Shown here piece after piece: positions 18,307 through 27,022 of a stretch of DNA of 64,000 nucleotides. The position numbers and the translations under genes are program-made. Below the pieces are notes generated by a model, which did no database searches, was not told where the DNA came from, and saw only the letters and a list, made by a program, of their open reading frames with translations. The first letter of the stretch is position 1. Each line of letters starts with the position of its first letter. The stretch spans positions 682,001 through 746,000 of the forward strand of contig NZ_CP113977.2 in the NCBI RefSeq assembly GCF_026870175.2. Reading direction: 5' to 3'. The stretch is from Flavobacterium aestivum (GTDB lineage Bacteria > Bacteroidota > Bacteroidia > Flavobacteriales > Flavobacteriaceae).

Positions 18307-19818
18307 TTATTGTCTGTCAGCGTTACTTAACTTAGGATTAAGATCAACTTGACTTTGAGGGTAAGTATAAAACTTATTTTGAGGCATCTTGATTTGAGCC
18401 GCTTCACCTACTCTTAGGTGATATGCATTTACAAGAACATCATATTTGTTCATTCTTATTAAATCTGAACGACGTTTTCCTTCAAAGAAAAACTCCCATC
18501 CTCTTTCTTGCAAAATAGCATCTCTTAAAGTAGTTTGATTATGATCTGCCAGAACCAAAAGTTTAGCATGCGATCTTCCCTTAACTTGATTAATAAGATC
18601 TATTGCTTCTGCATTAGGTCCGCTAAGTTCATTTAATGCTTCTGCTCTGCTTAACAACACATCGGCATAACGTAAAATATCTACACTGTGACCATCATAA
18701 TAGGTTGTAGTTTCATCATCTGCATATTTTTTGGTCGCTACATCTTGCATATAGAATTCGCCTTCTGGTGGTTCAGCCCCCAATGTAGGTGCTTGCTTGT
18801 GCAACAAACCATCTACACCCATATATTCTGGGAAGAAACATTGTTTTCTGTCGTCTTCATCTCCAAAAGTATTATAGAAATCCCAGTTTACTGTATAATA
18901 CTGCCATCTGTTTTGAACAACTGGGTGATCTACTGGTCCAAAATGATTTAACAATTCTGTTCCGTTCGTATTAGCATCACTAAGTGAAGAAAAAATATTC
19001 TCATTACACCATTTGTTATTTTCTTTGAATAAGCCCAGGTATGATGGGAAAAGGCTGTATTCATTTAGGTTCATTACCTGTTGGGTAACATTTACCACCT
19101 GTTGCCAGTTGTGACTGCGTAAATACAATTTTGCCAATAACGTTAATGCTGCTCCTTTGGTAGCACGTCCTACATCATTACTATCATAAATGGCATTGTT
19201 TTTATAATTAACCGGTAATACACTTGCCGCATCATTAAGTTCTTTGATCAAGAAAGTATCTATATCCTCAACTGATGTTGGAGGGGTTTGATTTAAATAA
19301 TCAGGATTCTTTAAATCGGCCTCAGTAATTAAAATTACCGGTCCCCAAGAATCCGTTAAGTCCATATAGGCACAAGCTCTTAAAAACTTAGCCTCGGCTA
19401 AAAACTGTGCTTTTTCTGCCTCAGAAATTCCAGTCATTGGTGTGATGTTGAAAATCGCATTGTTTGCATTGGCAATCAATTTATACATTGCATTCCAATC
19501 TTCTTTAAGTAGTCCATTAGCTGCGTTCCAGGTTCCCAAAGACAATTGTCCCGGGTCACCACCAAATTGACAATGTCCTAAATCTGTTGCAAGATCTGTC
19601 AAAGCAAAATGTCGTGTTGCCCAGTATGAAAAGTTATCCCCCACAGCTGGTCCTTTAAGTCTACCATAAATTGAATTAATGGCCGCTACGGCATCCGACT
19701 TGGTTTGATACCCATTGGTATTGGTCAGATTACTGTATACTGTAGGATCAAGATCGTTATTACACGAAAATTGTGCTCCTGCAGTAAGTAAAAGTAATAA
19801 TATTGTATATTTTTTCAT
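18307..19818 (-). CDS. SusD/RagB outer-membrane glycan-binding lipoprotein
   Basis: This 503-residue protein has the lipoprotein signal MKKYTILLLLLTAGAQFSC. The SusD pattern follows: a helical TPR-like N-terminal part (SDAVAAINSIYGRLKG; AQFLAEAKFLRACAYMDLTDSWGPV) and the C-terminal RDAILQERGWEFFFEGKRRSDLIR motif that is nearly diagnostic of SusD/RagB. It caps the SusC barrel on the cell surface and binds the target glycan. Only 37 bp separate it from susC. Ligand specificity cannot be read from the sequence. Confidence 0.96.
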   Translation of the reverse strand: MKKYTILLLLLTAGAQFSCNNDLDPTVYSNLTNTNGYQTKSDAVAAINSIYGRLKGPAVGDNFSYWATRHFALTDLATDLGHCQFGGDPGQLSLGTWNAANGLLKEDWNAMYKLIANANNAIFNITPMTGISEAEKAQFLAEAKFLRACAYMDLTDSWGPVILITEADLKNPDYLNQTPPTSVEDIDTFLIKELNDAASVLPVNYKNNAIYDSNDVGRATKGAALTLLAKLYLRSHNWQQVVNVTQQVMNLNEYSLFPSYLGLFKENNKWCNENIFSSLSDANTNGTELLNHFGPVDHPVVQNRWQYYTVNWDFYNTFGDEDDRKQCFFPEYMGVDGLLHKQAPTLGAEPPEGEFYMQDVATKKYADDETTTYYDGHSVDILRYADVLLSRAEALNELSGPNAEAIDLINQVKGRSHAKLLVLADHNQTTLRDAILQERGWEFFFEGKRRSDLIRMNKYDVLVNAYHLRVGEAAQIKMPQNKFYTYPQSQVDLNPKLSNADRQ

Positions 19819-19855
19819 CTTAATAAATTTAGTGTTAGTTAAAAAGCTTTTTAGA

Positions 19856-22800
19856 CTAGTGAATTGTTACTTTTAAACCTAAAATAAATGTTCTGGAAGC
19901 TGGGAATGAGTTAAAATCGATTCCTCCACCCAAGTTGTTATTTGAATGCCCATTTACTTCAGGATCATTTCCAGAATATTTTGTAAAAGTTGCCAAATTC
20001 TGACCAATAGCATACAACCTGATGTTATCTATAAATTTAACCTGTCTTAATGCACTTTGTGGAATAGAATATCCTAAAGAAACATTTTTCAGACGAATGT
20101 ATGATGCTTCTTCAACAAATCTTGAATTAACATAACTACCATATTTACTTTTGTAATACCCGTCTCTTGGAATATCTGTATTTTCATTTGTACCGGCTAC
20201 CCATCGATTCAAAGCATCCATACTTGTAGATGATTCTCCTACCATTGCGGTCATATTGTATACTGAATAATCAAAAGCTCCTTGAAAAAAGATATTCAAA
20301 TCAAAATCTCCGTATCTAAAATCATTATTAAATCCTGCAATATAATGTGGTATTGAATTTCCTAAATACGTTCTGTCATCTGCTGTAATTTTTCCGTCTC
20401 CATTTACATCTACATATTTTGGATCTCCTGGTTTAGACAATGGTTGTGGTGCATACACTTCTCCTGTTTTTACCACTCCCGCATATTCATAACCAAATAA
20501 TACTCCCATTTCTTTTCCTGGTTCAAGTCTTGTAAACTCTTGACCCGAAACTACTCCACTTGGGTTGGATGTATTTGTACTAATGATTTTAACATTATCA
20601 GCAAGCTCTACTATCTTTTGCTTATTGTATGCAAAGTTTAAAGACGTTCTCCAAGAAAAATTATCTGTTCTAAAGTTTTCGCTACTTATACCAAGCTCAA
20701 TCCCTTTATTTTCAATAATTCCCGAGTTTATTCTTTGTACACCAAAGCCCCACCATCCACCAACTGGAACATTCAAAAGTGCATCAGTAGTAGTTTTTTT
20801 ATAGACATCGATAGTACTGCTAAGTCTTCCGCCAAAGAATCCCATGTCCAAACCTAAATTGGTTTGAGCGGTTTCTTCCCATTTCAAATTAGGATTAGCA
20901 AGGTTAGCCGGTTCTGTACCTCCTACAAAACTATCTGGAGCAATCGTTACACCGTAAGAAGCAAGCCTGCTCATGTATGCATAATCCCCAATACCATCAT
21001 TCCCCGTAATACCATAACTGGCTCTTAATTTTAAATCTGAAAAGGTATTTAGATCTTGTATAAATGATTCGTTAGACATTTTCCATGCAATAGCTCCAGA
21101 TGGGAATATTCCGTATTTATTATTTGGACCAAAACGAGATGAACCATCTTTTCTTATCGTGAAGGAAACTAAATATTTATCTGCAAATGAATAATTCAAC
21201 CTGCTAAAATATGAAGTAAGCTTAGTCTCTGTTTTCTCGGTTTCCGGTTTTGAATAAACAGATGCTCCTTGAAGATTGTAATAAGTTAACAAATCATTGC
21301 TGAAACCTGTACCCGCTGCTCTTACTCGCTCGTAAGTATCTTTTTGATTGGATGTCCCCAACATGGCTGTTATAGCATGTTCTTTTATATTAAACTTGTA
21401 AGTCAAATATTGCTCTGTACTCCATCTAAAAAAGGTTTTGTTTTCTTCTGACCCGGAACCTTTTAAAGCTGCACCTGCAACAAGCGTGCTTGGTGTGTAC
21501 TTCCCTTGTATGTTTTCTTGCCATTCAGCTCCAGCTCCAAAATGATACGTCAGGTTTTTGATAATTTCATAGTCCAGAAACATACTTCCGTTTACTAATC
21601 TATTGATTGTATGATCTGTTGGTTCTAACAAAAGTGCCAATGCATTATCTTTTCCTTGGTATTTATAATAAGACCCATCAGGATTGTATACCGGAAGTGT
21701 TGGAGGTGCAGTTTGGATAGAATACATTGGAGATAAAATGTTGTCCCCAAAATCACTGTTATTACCCTCACCTACAGCACCATAAAAATTGGTACCCATA
21801 TTTAATTTATCATTAAATTTTTTCTCGGCGCCCATTCTAACTGTGTATCTCTCAAAATCGGTATTCTCTAGAGCCCCTTTTTGTTTTAGATAATTTCCAG
21901 AAAGGAAAAACTTAGACACTTTATCGCTTCCGCTAAAAGTAAGACTTCTGTTGATTACGCTTCCTTGGCGGGTTGCTTCGTCAAACCAATTGGTGTTTGC
22001 TATAGGAAAACTAGAAGGAAAAACTGGCGGTTTACCGTTCTCTGCTGCCAGTGCATTTTGAAAATCTGCATATTGCTGCCCGCTCATTAAAGATGGTTCT
22101 TTGATTATATTCTGAAAACCATCCGAGATTTCAGCCTCAACTTGCATCTTACCTGATTTTCCTTTTTTGGTAGTAATCAATATAACCCCATTTCCTCCTC
22201 TGGCTCCATAAATAGCTGTAGATGATGCATCCTTTAAAACCTGAATATTTTCGATATCATTTGGACTAATCGATGCACCAGTGCTGGTAATAAATCCATC
22301 TACCACATACAATGGCGCATTAGAGGTGTTGATTGAGTTCCCCCCTCTAATAATAACTGAAGGTGTACTTCCCGGAGCAAAACTATTTTGTTGTACTTGA
22401 ATCCCTGATGCACGTCCTTGTAAAGCTTGACCAACATTAGAAACAGTACCTCCTAAGTTTAAGTTGTCTTTACCAATAGAACTCACAGAACCGGTAAGGT
22501 CACTTTTCTTTTGTTTACCATACCCTACAACAATTACTTCATTCATTACCTGACCTTCTTCTTTCAAAGTGATTGTCATAAAACCATCAGTCGCTTTTAC
22601 TTCTTTAGATTGCTTTCCGATAAAAGAAATCACTAAAGTAACTGAAGTCTCTGAGGTATTGATTGCAAAAGAACCATCTACATCAGTTTGAACTGATTCT
22701 TTAGTTCCTTTAACGTGAATATTAGCCCCAGATATAGGTTGTCCAGCCTCATCTGTAACCTTTCCTTTAATTTGTTTTTGGATATTAATTTCTATCGGAA

Positions 22801-22942
22801 GATTTGTACTATAACTTTCTGATGCTGAAACTTGCAAAGTCCAGTTGAGCAGTAAAACTGTTGTAATTTTGACCACTCTCCCAGAGATCATGTTAAGCCG
22901 AAAATCTTCGGGCTTATTTTTGGTTTTTACATTCATATTCAT
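19856..22942 (-). CDS. SusC/RagA TonB-dependent outer-membrane transporter
   Basis: This 1028-residue protein has the standard SusC layout. After the signal region (about 20-45) comes a carboxypeptidase-regulatory-like domain (IKGKVTDEAGQPISGANIHVKG). The TonB box/plug start MNEVIVVGYGKQKKSDLTGSVS follows, then the plug with IRGGNSINTSNAPLYVVDG, and a long beta-barrel ending in FPASRTFILGLKVTIH. It imports oligosaccharides using TonB energy, together with the adjacent SusD. It is the first gene of the unit, with a roughly 220-nt leader from the promoter/operator block at 23.2 kb. No anti-sigma-interacting N-terminal extension was recognised, which agrees with control by a LacI-type regulator rather than ECF sigma. 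Confidence 0.96.
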   Translation of the reverse strand: MNMNVKTKNKPEDFRLNMISGRVVKITTVLLLNWTLQVSASESYSTNLPIEINIQKQIKGKVTDEAGQPISGANIHVKGTKESVQTDVDGSFAINTSETSVTLVISFIGKQSKEVKATDGFMTITLKEEGQVMNEVIVVGYGKQKKSDLTGSVSSIGKDNLNLGGTVSNVGQALQGRASGIQVQQNSFAPGSTPSVIIRGGNSINTSNAPLYVVDGFITSTGASISPNDIENIQVLKDASSTAIYGARGGNGVILITTKKGKSGKMQVEAEISDGFQNIIKEPSLMSGQQYADFQNALAAENGKPPVFPSSFPIANTNWFDEATRQGSVINRSLTFSGSDKVSKFFLSGNYLKQKGALENTDFERYTVRMGAEKKFNDKLNMGTNFYGAVGEGNNSDFGDNILSPMYSIQTAPPTLPVYNPDGSYYKYQGKDNALALLLEPTDHTINRLVNGSMFLDYEIIKNLTYHFGAGAEWQENIQGKYTPSTLVAGAALKGSGSEENKTFFRWSTEQYLTYKFNIKEHAITAMLGTSNQKDTYERVRAAGTGFSNDLLTYYNLQGASVYSKPETEKTETKLTSYFSRLNYSFADKYLVSFTIRKDGSSRFGPNNKYGIFPSGAIAWKMSNESFIQDLNTFSDLKLRASYGITGNDGIGDYAYMSRLASYGVTIAPDSFVGGTEPANLANPNLKWEETAQTNLGLDMGFFGGRLSSTIDVYKKTTTDALLNVPVGGWWGFGVQRINSGIIENKGIELGISSENFRTDNFSWRTSLNFAYNKQKIVELADNVKIISTNTSNPSGVVSGQEFTRLEPGKEMGVLFGYEYAGVVKTGEVYAPQPLSKPGDPKYVDVNGDGKITADDRTYLGNSIPHYIAGFNNDFRYGDFDLNIFFQGAFDYSVYNMTAMVGESSTSMDALNRWVAGTNENTDIPRDGYYKSKYGSYVNSRFVEEASYIRLKNVSLGYSIPQSALRQVKFIDNIRLYAIGQNLATFTKYSGNDPEVNGHSNNNLGGGIDFNSFPASRTFILGLKVTIH

Positions 22943-23672
22943 GGTATTTAAGTTAGTTATTTTTTCATTTTCCTAAAAATCTGTTCTTGACACTACAAAC
23001 AATTGAATCTGTCTGTTTTTTCAAAAAAAGAATCTTAACATTCCTGTTGACTTTAAAATTTCAAAACACTCTATTCGATTAAACACATTCTCATTTAAAA
23101 AGCCGGAAATAATATTAGAATCATTTTTTTAGCGCTTTAAAATTGAAAATGGAATAATAAAATTCACAATTACATGACGAAACTATATATTATTTTTTAA
23201 TAAAAAAAGGAAAGTGACAAAAAATGTGCTCGAACACGCTAAATTTGTGTTTTCGAGCACACAATTGCAGGAAAAGTATCGGAATTCTTTTTAAAAGCAT
23301 TAATTCTGAAACGTTTAACCTGTCTGTTTTTATCTAATGCAAAAAATAATCAAGTAAGAAATACAAGGGAGTTTCACCAAAAGGTTTGGAATTTGAAAAA
23401 AGGGAATTTTAAAGAATAACTTTGAGCATCATTTACAACGTCAAAATTTTGCAACAAAAAAGGAAAATTGGCAAATTACCAAAAGAAGAACCTCAGCAAT
23501 AATCATATTACTGCTGTTCTGATTATCTCAAATAAAGAATTGTCCATAACAACACAATGTCATGAAGTTGCAAAGCATAAAATCACTTTTTGGGCATCAT
23601 TGAATCTTTGGGGAGATAGATTCAATAAGAAGCATAACATAAAACCCTTATAAATACTAAGAGTAAAAAGTC
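22943..23672. other. Intergenic region between susC and its regulator
   Basis: These 730 bases carry the operator/promoter block at 23162-23264 and otherwise AT-rich DNA. A right-facing TAACTTTG (23417-23424) with TTTG 21 bp upstream (23392-23395) looks like a Bacteroidota promoter. Only a 61-codon frame with a TTG start (23468-23653) lies after it, which I do not call as a gene. A small or antisense transcript toward the regulator is possible. Confidence 0.5.
23162..23264 (-). promoter_or_regulatory. Operator plus promoter block, copy 2 of 2 (susC side)
   Basis: The block matches 5282-5384 base for base over most of its length, including a 30-base run of complete identity in the promoter part. 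The CG-centred palindrome TGTGCTCGAACAC is at 23225-23237 and its inverted partner TCGAGCACA at 23253-23261. The -7-like TAGTTTCG lies at 23185-23178 on the minus strand. The leader to susC is about 220 nt. It probably binds the LacI-family regulator encoded just to the right. Confidence 0.78.
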
Positions 23673-24713
23673 TTACTCTAAATAGGAATTGATATTTTCA
23701 GAATTGATGATATCTATGGGTAACAATGTAGTGTTTGGAATTTCTTTACCAAAAATAAAGAACTCAGCTAGACCCATTCCGCCCAAATAAGCTTGTCTTT
23801 TAGGATTTTGATGAATTAGAAAATCTATAGCGCCTTGGTTTAAAAAAGTACAGTTTTCGTCTACCAAATCATATCCAATAATACCAATTTTAGATGTATT
23901 TTCATCACCGGCTATTTTGGCAATATGATAGGATTTTGAAGTGGTGACAAAGATTCCGTCTAAGTTGGGATTGAGAGCGAGAAAATCTTTAAAGTCTTTT
24001 TCTATAGTTGGATGATGCAGTTTTAGAGTCTGTATCGTGTAATCTGAATTCTCTTTTTCGCTAAAATACGTTCTAAATCCACGCTCTTTTTCCTGCATGT
24101 GACTGGCATTTTCATACGACTCATCGATATGAATAATAACCAGACTTCCTTTTTTGTAAAGCAAATCCAAGAGTTTTGCTGCAACCCTACCGCTCATAAA
24201 CAAGTCCTGACCAACAAAGCTTTTGATTATAGATGAGTGAATTTGATTGTTGAAAGTAGAAACAATAATTCCTAAATCATTATATTTTTCTACCACATTT
24301 AGTGTTTCTTTATAAAACAATGGCACTAACATAACGGCATCAGGAGCCATTTTCAATATAGATTCATTACAACTTATAAAAGATTCTGTGCTTTCCGGAT
24401 CAAAATAGAATATTTTGATTTGAAGGTTGTATGCTTTAAATTTTTGTACAACATCCTCGATTCCTTTAACACAAGGAAGCCAATAGGAGTCTAACGATGG
24501 ATCTGGAAGGCTAACACAAATGCTATATACTTTATTGTTCTTGAGACTTCTTGCCATAAAATTAGGCTCGTAATTAATCTCACTCAAAACAGCATTCACT
24601 TTCAAAAGAGCATCTTCAGATACTTTGCCTCTTTTATGCAACACTCTATCCACGGTTCCTTTTGAAACCCCGGCTAACTTAGCAATATCCTTAATAGTTA
24701 GTTTTTTATCCAT
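23673..24713 (-). CDS. LacI-family transcriptional regulator of the glycan locus
   Basis: The ATG at 24713 is preferred over an in-frame TTG three codons earlier. The N-terminus is a LacI helix-turn-helix plus hinge helix: LTIKDIAKLAGVSKGTVDRVLHKRGKVS (residues 4-31) and NYEPNFMARSLK. A periplasmic-binding-protein-like sensor domain follows (YSICVSLPDPSLDSYWLPCVKGIEDV; IDESYENASHMQEKERGF; GIIGYDLVD). It ends about 730 bp before susC, in the same direction. It is inferred to bind the palindrome shared by both transcription units and to respond to a sugar released from the imported glycan. The position of the sites upstream of the promoters suggests activation. Confidence 0.9.
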   Translation of the reverse strand: MDKKLTIKDIAKLAGVSKGTVDRVLHKRGKVSEDALLKVNAVLSEINYEPNFMARSLKNNKVYSICVSLPDPSLDSYWLPCVKGIEDVVQKFKAYNLQIKIFYFDPESTESFISCNESILKMAPDAVMLVPLFYKETLNVVEKYNDLGIIVSTFNNQIHSSIIKSFVGQDLFMSGRVAAKLLDLLYKKGSLVIIHIDESYENASHMQEKERGFRTYFSEKENSDYTIQTLKLHHPTIEKDFKDFLALNPNLDGIFVTTSKSYHIAKIAGDENTSKIGIIGYDLVDENCTFLNQGAIDFLIHQNPKRQAYLGGMGLAEFFIFGKEIPNTTLLPIDIINSENINSYLE

Positions 24714-24768
24714 TGGTAGCAAATATATAAAAAAAGTTGAGAGCTTAAACTACAATGCAAATTTGTGC

Positions 24769-24827
24769 TTATAAACAGAGACCACCGTTTCAAAAGCTCT
24801 TGAAACGGTGGTCTCTACAATTTATAA
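24769..24827. repeat. Long perfect palindrome between fumarase and regulator genes
   Basis: Arms of 17 bp without mismatch (24777-24793 and 24800-24816; AGAGACCACCGTTTCAA and its complement) enclose a 6-base loop. Short outer arms TTATAAA/TTTATAA (24769-24775/24821-24827) extend the structure. No U-run follows on the minus strand, so it is not a textbook terminator of the fumarase gene, though it may act as one. Its length and perfection suggest a repeat element. Confidence 0.7.
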
Positions 24828-24840
24828 ATGAATTGTTCTA

Positions 24841-26442
24841 TTAAAGATTTTCGAAGAAATCATTCCCTTTATCATCAGTAATGATAAAAGCTGGGAAGTC
24901 TTTAATGGTGATTTTACGAACGGCTTCCATCCCTAATTCTTCAAAATCCACAACCTCAACTGATAGAATATTCTCTTTGGCCAAGATTGCTGCCGGACCT
25001 CCAATAGATCCCAAATAGAATCCTCCATAGGTTTTACAAGCATTCATTACATCTTTGGTTCTATTTCCTTTGGCTAGCATCACCATACTTCCACCATTTT
25101 TTTGGAACTCTTCTACATAAACGTCCATTCTACCAGCAGTTGTTGGTCCAAAACTTCCCGAAGGCATTCCTTCTGGTGTTTTTGCCGGTCCTGCATAATA
25201 GATCGGATGGTTTTTAAAATACTCTGGCATTGGTTTCCCAGCGTCTAATAATTCCTTGATTTTTGCGTGAGCAATATCACGGGCCACTATCAAAGTTCCG
25301 TTCAGTTTTAGACGAGTTTTGATTGGGTATTTAGACAATTCTGCCAAGATCTCAGACATTGGTCTGTTTAAATCTATTTCTATGGCTGGTTCTAAATGCG
25401 GTGCTGTTTCTGGCAATAATCGTTTTGGATCCTTTTCTAATTGCTCAACGAAAATACCATCTTTAGTAATTTTACCTTTGATGTTTCTATCGGCAGAACA
25501 AGAAACACCTAATCCTACCGGACAAGAAGCAGCGTGGCGTGACAAACGAATCACTCGAACATCGTGGGTGAAATATTTACCTCCAAATTGTGCTCCAATA
25601 TGGCTTTCCTGGCAGATTAACTGTACTCTTTTTTCCCACTCCAAATCTCTGAAAGCCTGACCTGCCATGTTTCCAGAAGTAGGCAAATTATCAAAATAAC
25701 CTGCCGAAGCTTTTTTAACGGCACTTAAGTTCGCTTCTGCAGAAGTTCCTCCAATCACTAAAGCTAAGTGATATGGCGGACAAGCCGAAGTTCCCAAATC
25801 CATTATTTTGGCACGAATAAAAGCATCCAGTGATTTTTCGTTCAATAACGATTTTGTTTGCTGGTATAAATACGTTTTATTGGCAGATCCTCCTCCTTTG
25901 GCTAAAAATAAGAAATCATATGAAGCTCCTTTTTTTGCATAGATATCAATCTGAGCAGGAAGATTAGACCCTGAATTTTTCTCCTCAAACATGCTAATAG
26001 GCACAATTTGAGAATAACGAAGGTTTCTTTCTTGATAAGTATTAAAAATCCCTTTTGATAACCATTCGGCATCATCAGCTCCAGTATATACGTTTTCTCC
26101 TTTTTTGGCCATTACGATAGCCGTTCCGGTATCCTGACAAGAAGGCAACTCTCCATCGATAGCCACTACAGCATTTTGTAATAAATTATAAGCCACAAAA
26201 CGGTCATTATCTGTCGCTTCTGGATCATCCAGAATTGCTTTTAGCTTTTCTAAATGTGAAGTACGCAACATAAAAGAAACATCTTTTAGAGCTTCTTGAG
26301 CCAATAATTCCAATCCTTTTGGATCAACAGTCAAGATTTCTCTATCGCCAAATTTTTCAACATTTACAAAATCAGAAGTGATTTTACGGTATTGGGTATC
26401 GTCTTTTAAGATAGGATAAGGATCCTGGTATATAAAGTCCAT
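24841..26442 (-). CDS. Class I fumarate hydratase (4Fe-4S)
   Basis: This 533-residue cytosolic enzyme of the TCA cycle interconverts fumarate and malate. The class I signature cysteines for the 4Fe-4S cluster are visible in [26 protein letters not shown] and [13 protein letters not shown]. The C-terminal beta half ([31 protein letters not shown]) is fused as in FumA/FumB. The N-terminal [20 protein letters not shown] is typical of this family. It is transcribed alone; the palindrome at 24769-24827 lies behind it. The homologous tartrate dehydratase is less likely because that enzyme is usually split into two subunits. Confidence 0.95.
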   Translation of the reverse strand: MDFIYQDPYPILKDDTQYRKITSDFVNVEKFGDREILTVDPKGLELLAQEALKDVSFMLRTSHLEKLKAILDDPEATDNDRFVAYNLLQNAVVAIDGELPSCQDTGTAIVMAKKGENVYTGADDAEWLSKGIFNTYQERNLRYSQIVPISMFEEKNSGSNLPAQIDIYAKKGASYDFLFLAKGGGSANKTYLYQQTKSLLNEKSLDAFIRAKIMDLGTSACPPYHLALVIGGTSAEANLSAVKKASAGYFDNLPTSGNMAGQAFRDLEWEKRVQLICQESHIGAQFGGKYFTHDVRVIRLSRHAASCPVGLGVSCSADRNIKGKITKDGIFVEQLEKDPKRLLPETAPHLEPAIEIDLNRPMSEILAELSKYPIKTRLKLNGTLIVARDIAHAKIKELLDAGKPMPEYFKNHPIYYAGPAKTPEGMPSGSFGPTTAGRMDVYVEEFQKNGGSMVMLAKGNRTKDVMNACKTYGGFYLGSIGGPAAILAKENILSVEVVDFEELGMEAVRKITIKDFPAFIITDDKGNDFFENL

Positions 26443-26765
26443 AATTTATAATTGATTTTTGATGGCGTAAATATAAGAATTGTTCAAAGAACCATAGCTC
26501 ATTTATACCAGCTTCCTCATTTAAATTATCCAAAATCATTAAATAATCATGACAAAAGACCCATTTTGAAATATACAAATAAAATTATAACTCAAAACTC
26601 CATCTTTTTCCTACTTTCATTTCCTACATGATCATTAAAATAAAAATTTTATATCCCAAAATAATCATCATTATTTCATAAAAAACTAAATACCAATTAG
26701 TAACACATTTGTAAAAATATCAAAAAGCGTAACTACAGATTAGACACCTTTACAATGATTTAATG

Positions 26766-26801
26766 TTTTTATAACAAAAACATTACATTTTGTTATAAAA
26801 A
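26766..26801 (+). promoter_or_regulatory. Palindrome A upstream of the M4 protease
   Basis: TTTTTATAACAAAA (26766-26779) pairs perfectly over 14 bp with 26788-26801 around the 8-base centre ACATTACA. The centre and right arm contain TACATTTTG, close to the -7 element. Its sequence is closely related to palindrome B, 185 bp further on. It is a candidate operator or duplicated promoter element. Confidence 0.55.
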
Positions 26802-26950
26802 AATACAATGCTATGCATACCTAGTTTACCCCTCTATATTCCTAAGATTTCCGCTTCTAATCTTTCAAAACTTACTGCAAATAAGCAGTTTACAAACAAA
26901 TTCAACGAAAATAACGACCATAAAACAGGTATTAATACGTGCTATTAGTT

Positions 26951-26985
26951 TTTTCACAACAAATACATTTGCTTTTGTTGTAAAA
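26951..26985 (+). promoter_or_regulatory. Palindrome B with candidate -7 element, M4 protease promoter
   Basis: ACAACAAA (26956-26963) and TTTGTTGT (26974-26981) flank TACATTTG (26964-26971), a full match to the Bacteroidota -7 consensus TAnnTTTG. The gene starts about 50 bp downstream. A protein bound to the palindrome would cover the promoter. No clear -33 TTG is present at the usual spacing, so the promoter call is tentative. Confidence 0.55.
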
Positions 26986-27022
26986 ACAAAAATTATTTAT
27001 TAACCAACCAAAACCAACCAAA

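Larger units (their letters stand above)
26443..27022. other. AT-rich intergenic region between fumarase and M4 protease
   Basis: This 580-bp divergent spacer has no convincing coding region. It holds two related palindromes (26766-26801 and 26951-26985), described separately, which lie upstream of the protease gene. The rest is plain AT-rich sequence. I found no clear -7 element for the fumarase gene. Confidence 0.6.

Noticed and set aside
23468..23653. A 61-codon plus-strand frame between susC and the regulator
   Set aside because: TTG start, no recognisable protein features, low-complexity AT-rich context. Only a weak upstream promoter-like signal speaks for it.
25319..25660. A 113-codon plus-strand frame inside the fumarase gene
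   Set aside because: It is antisense to a fully conserved enzyme, and its composition mirrors the real gene. No independent start signal.
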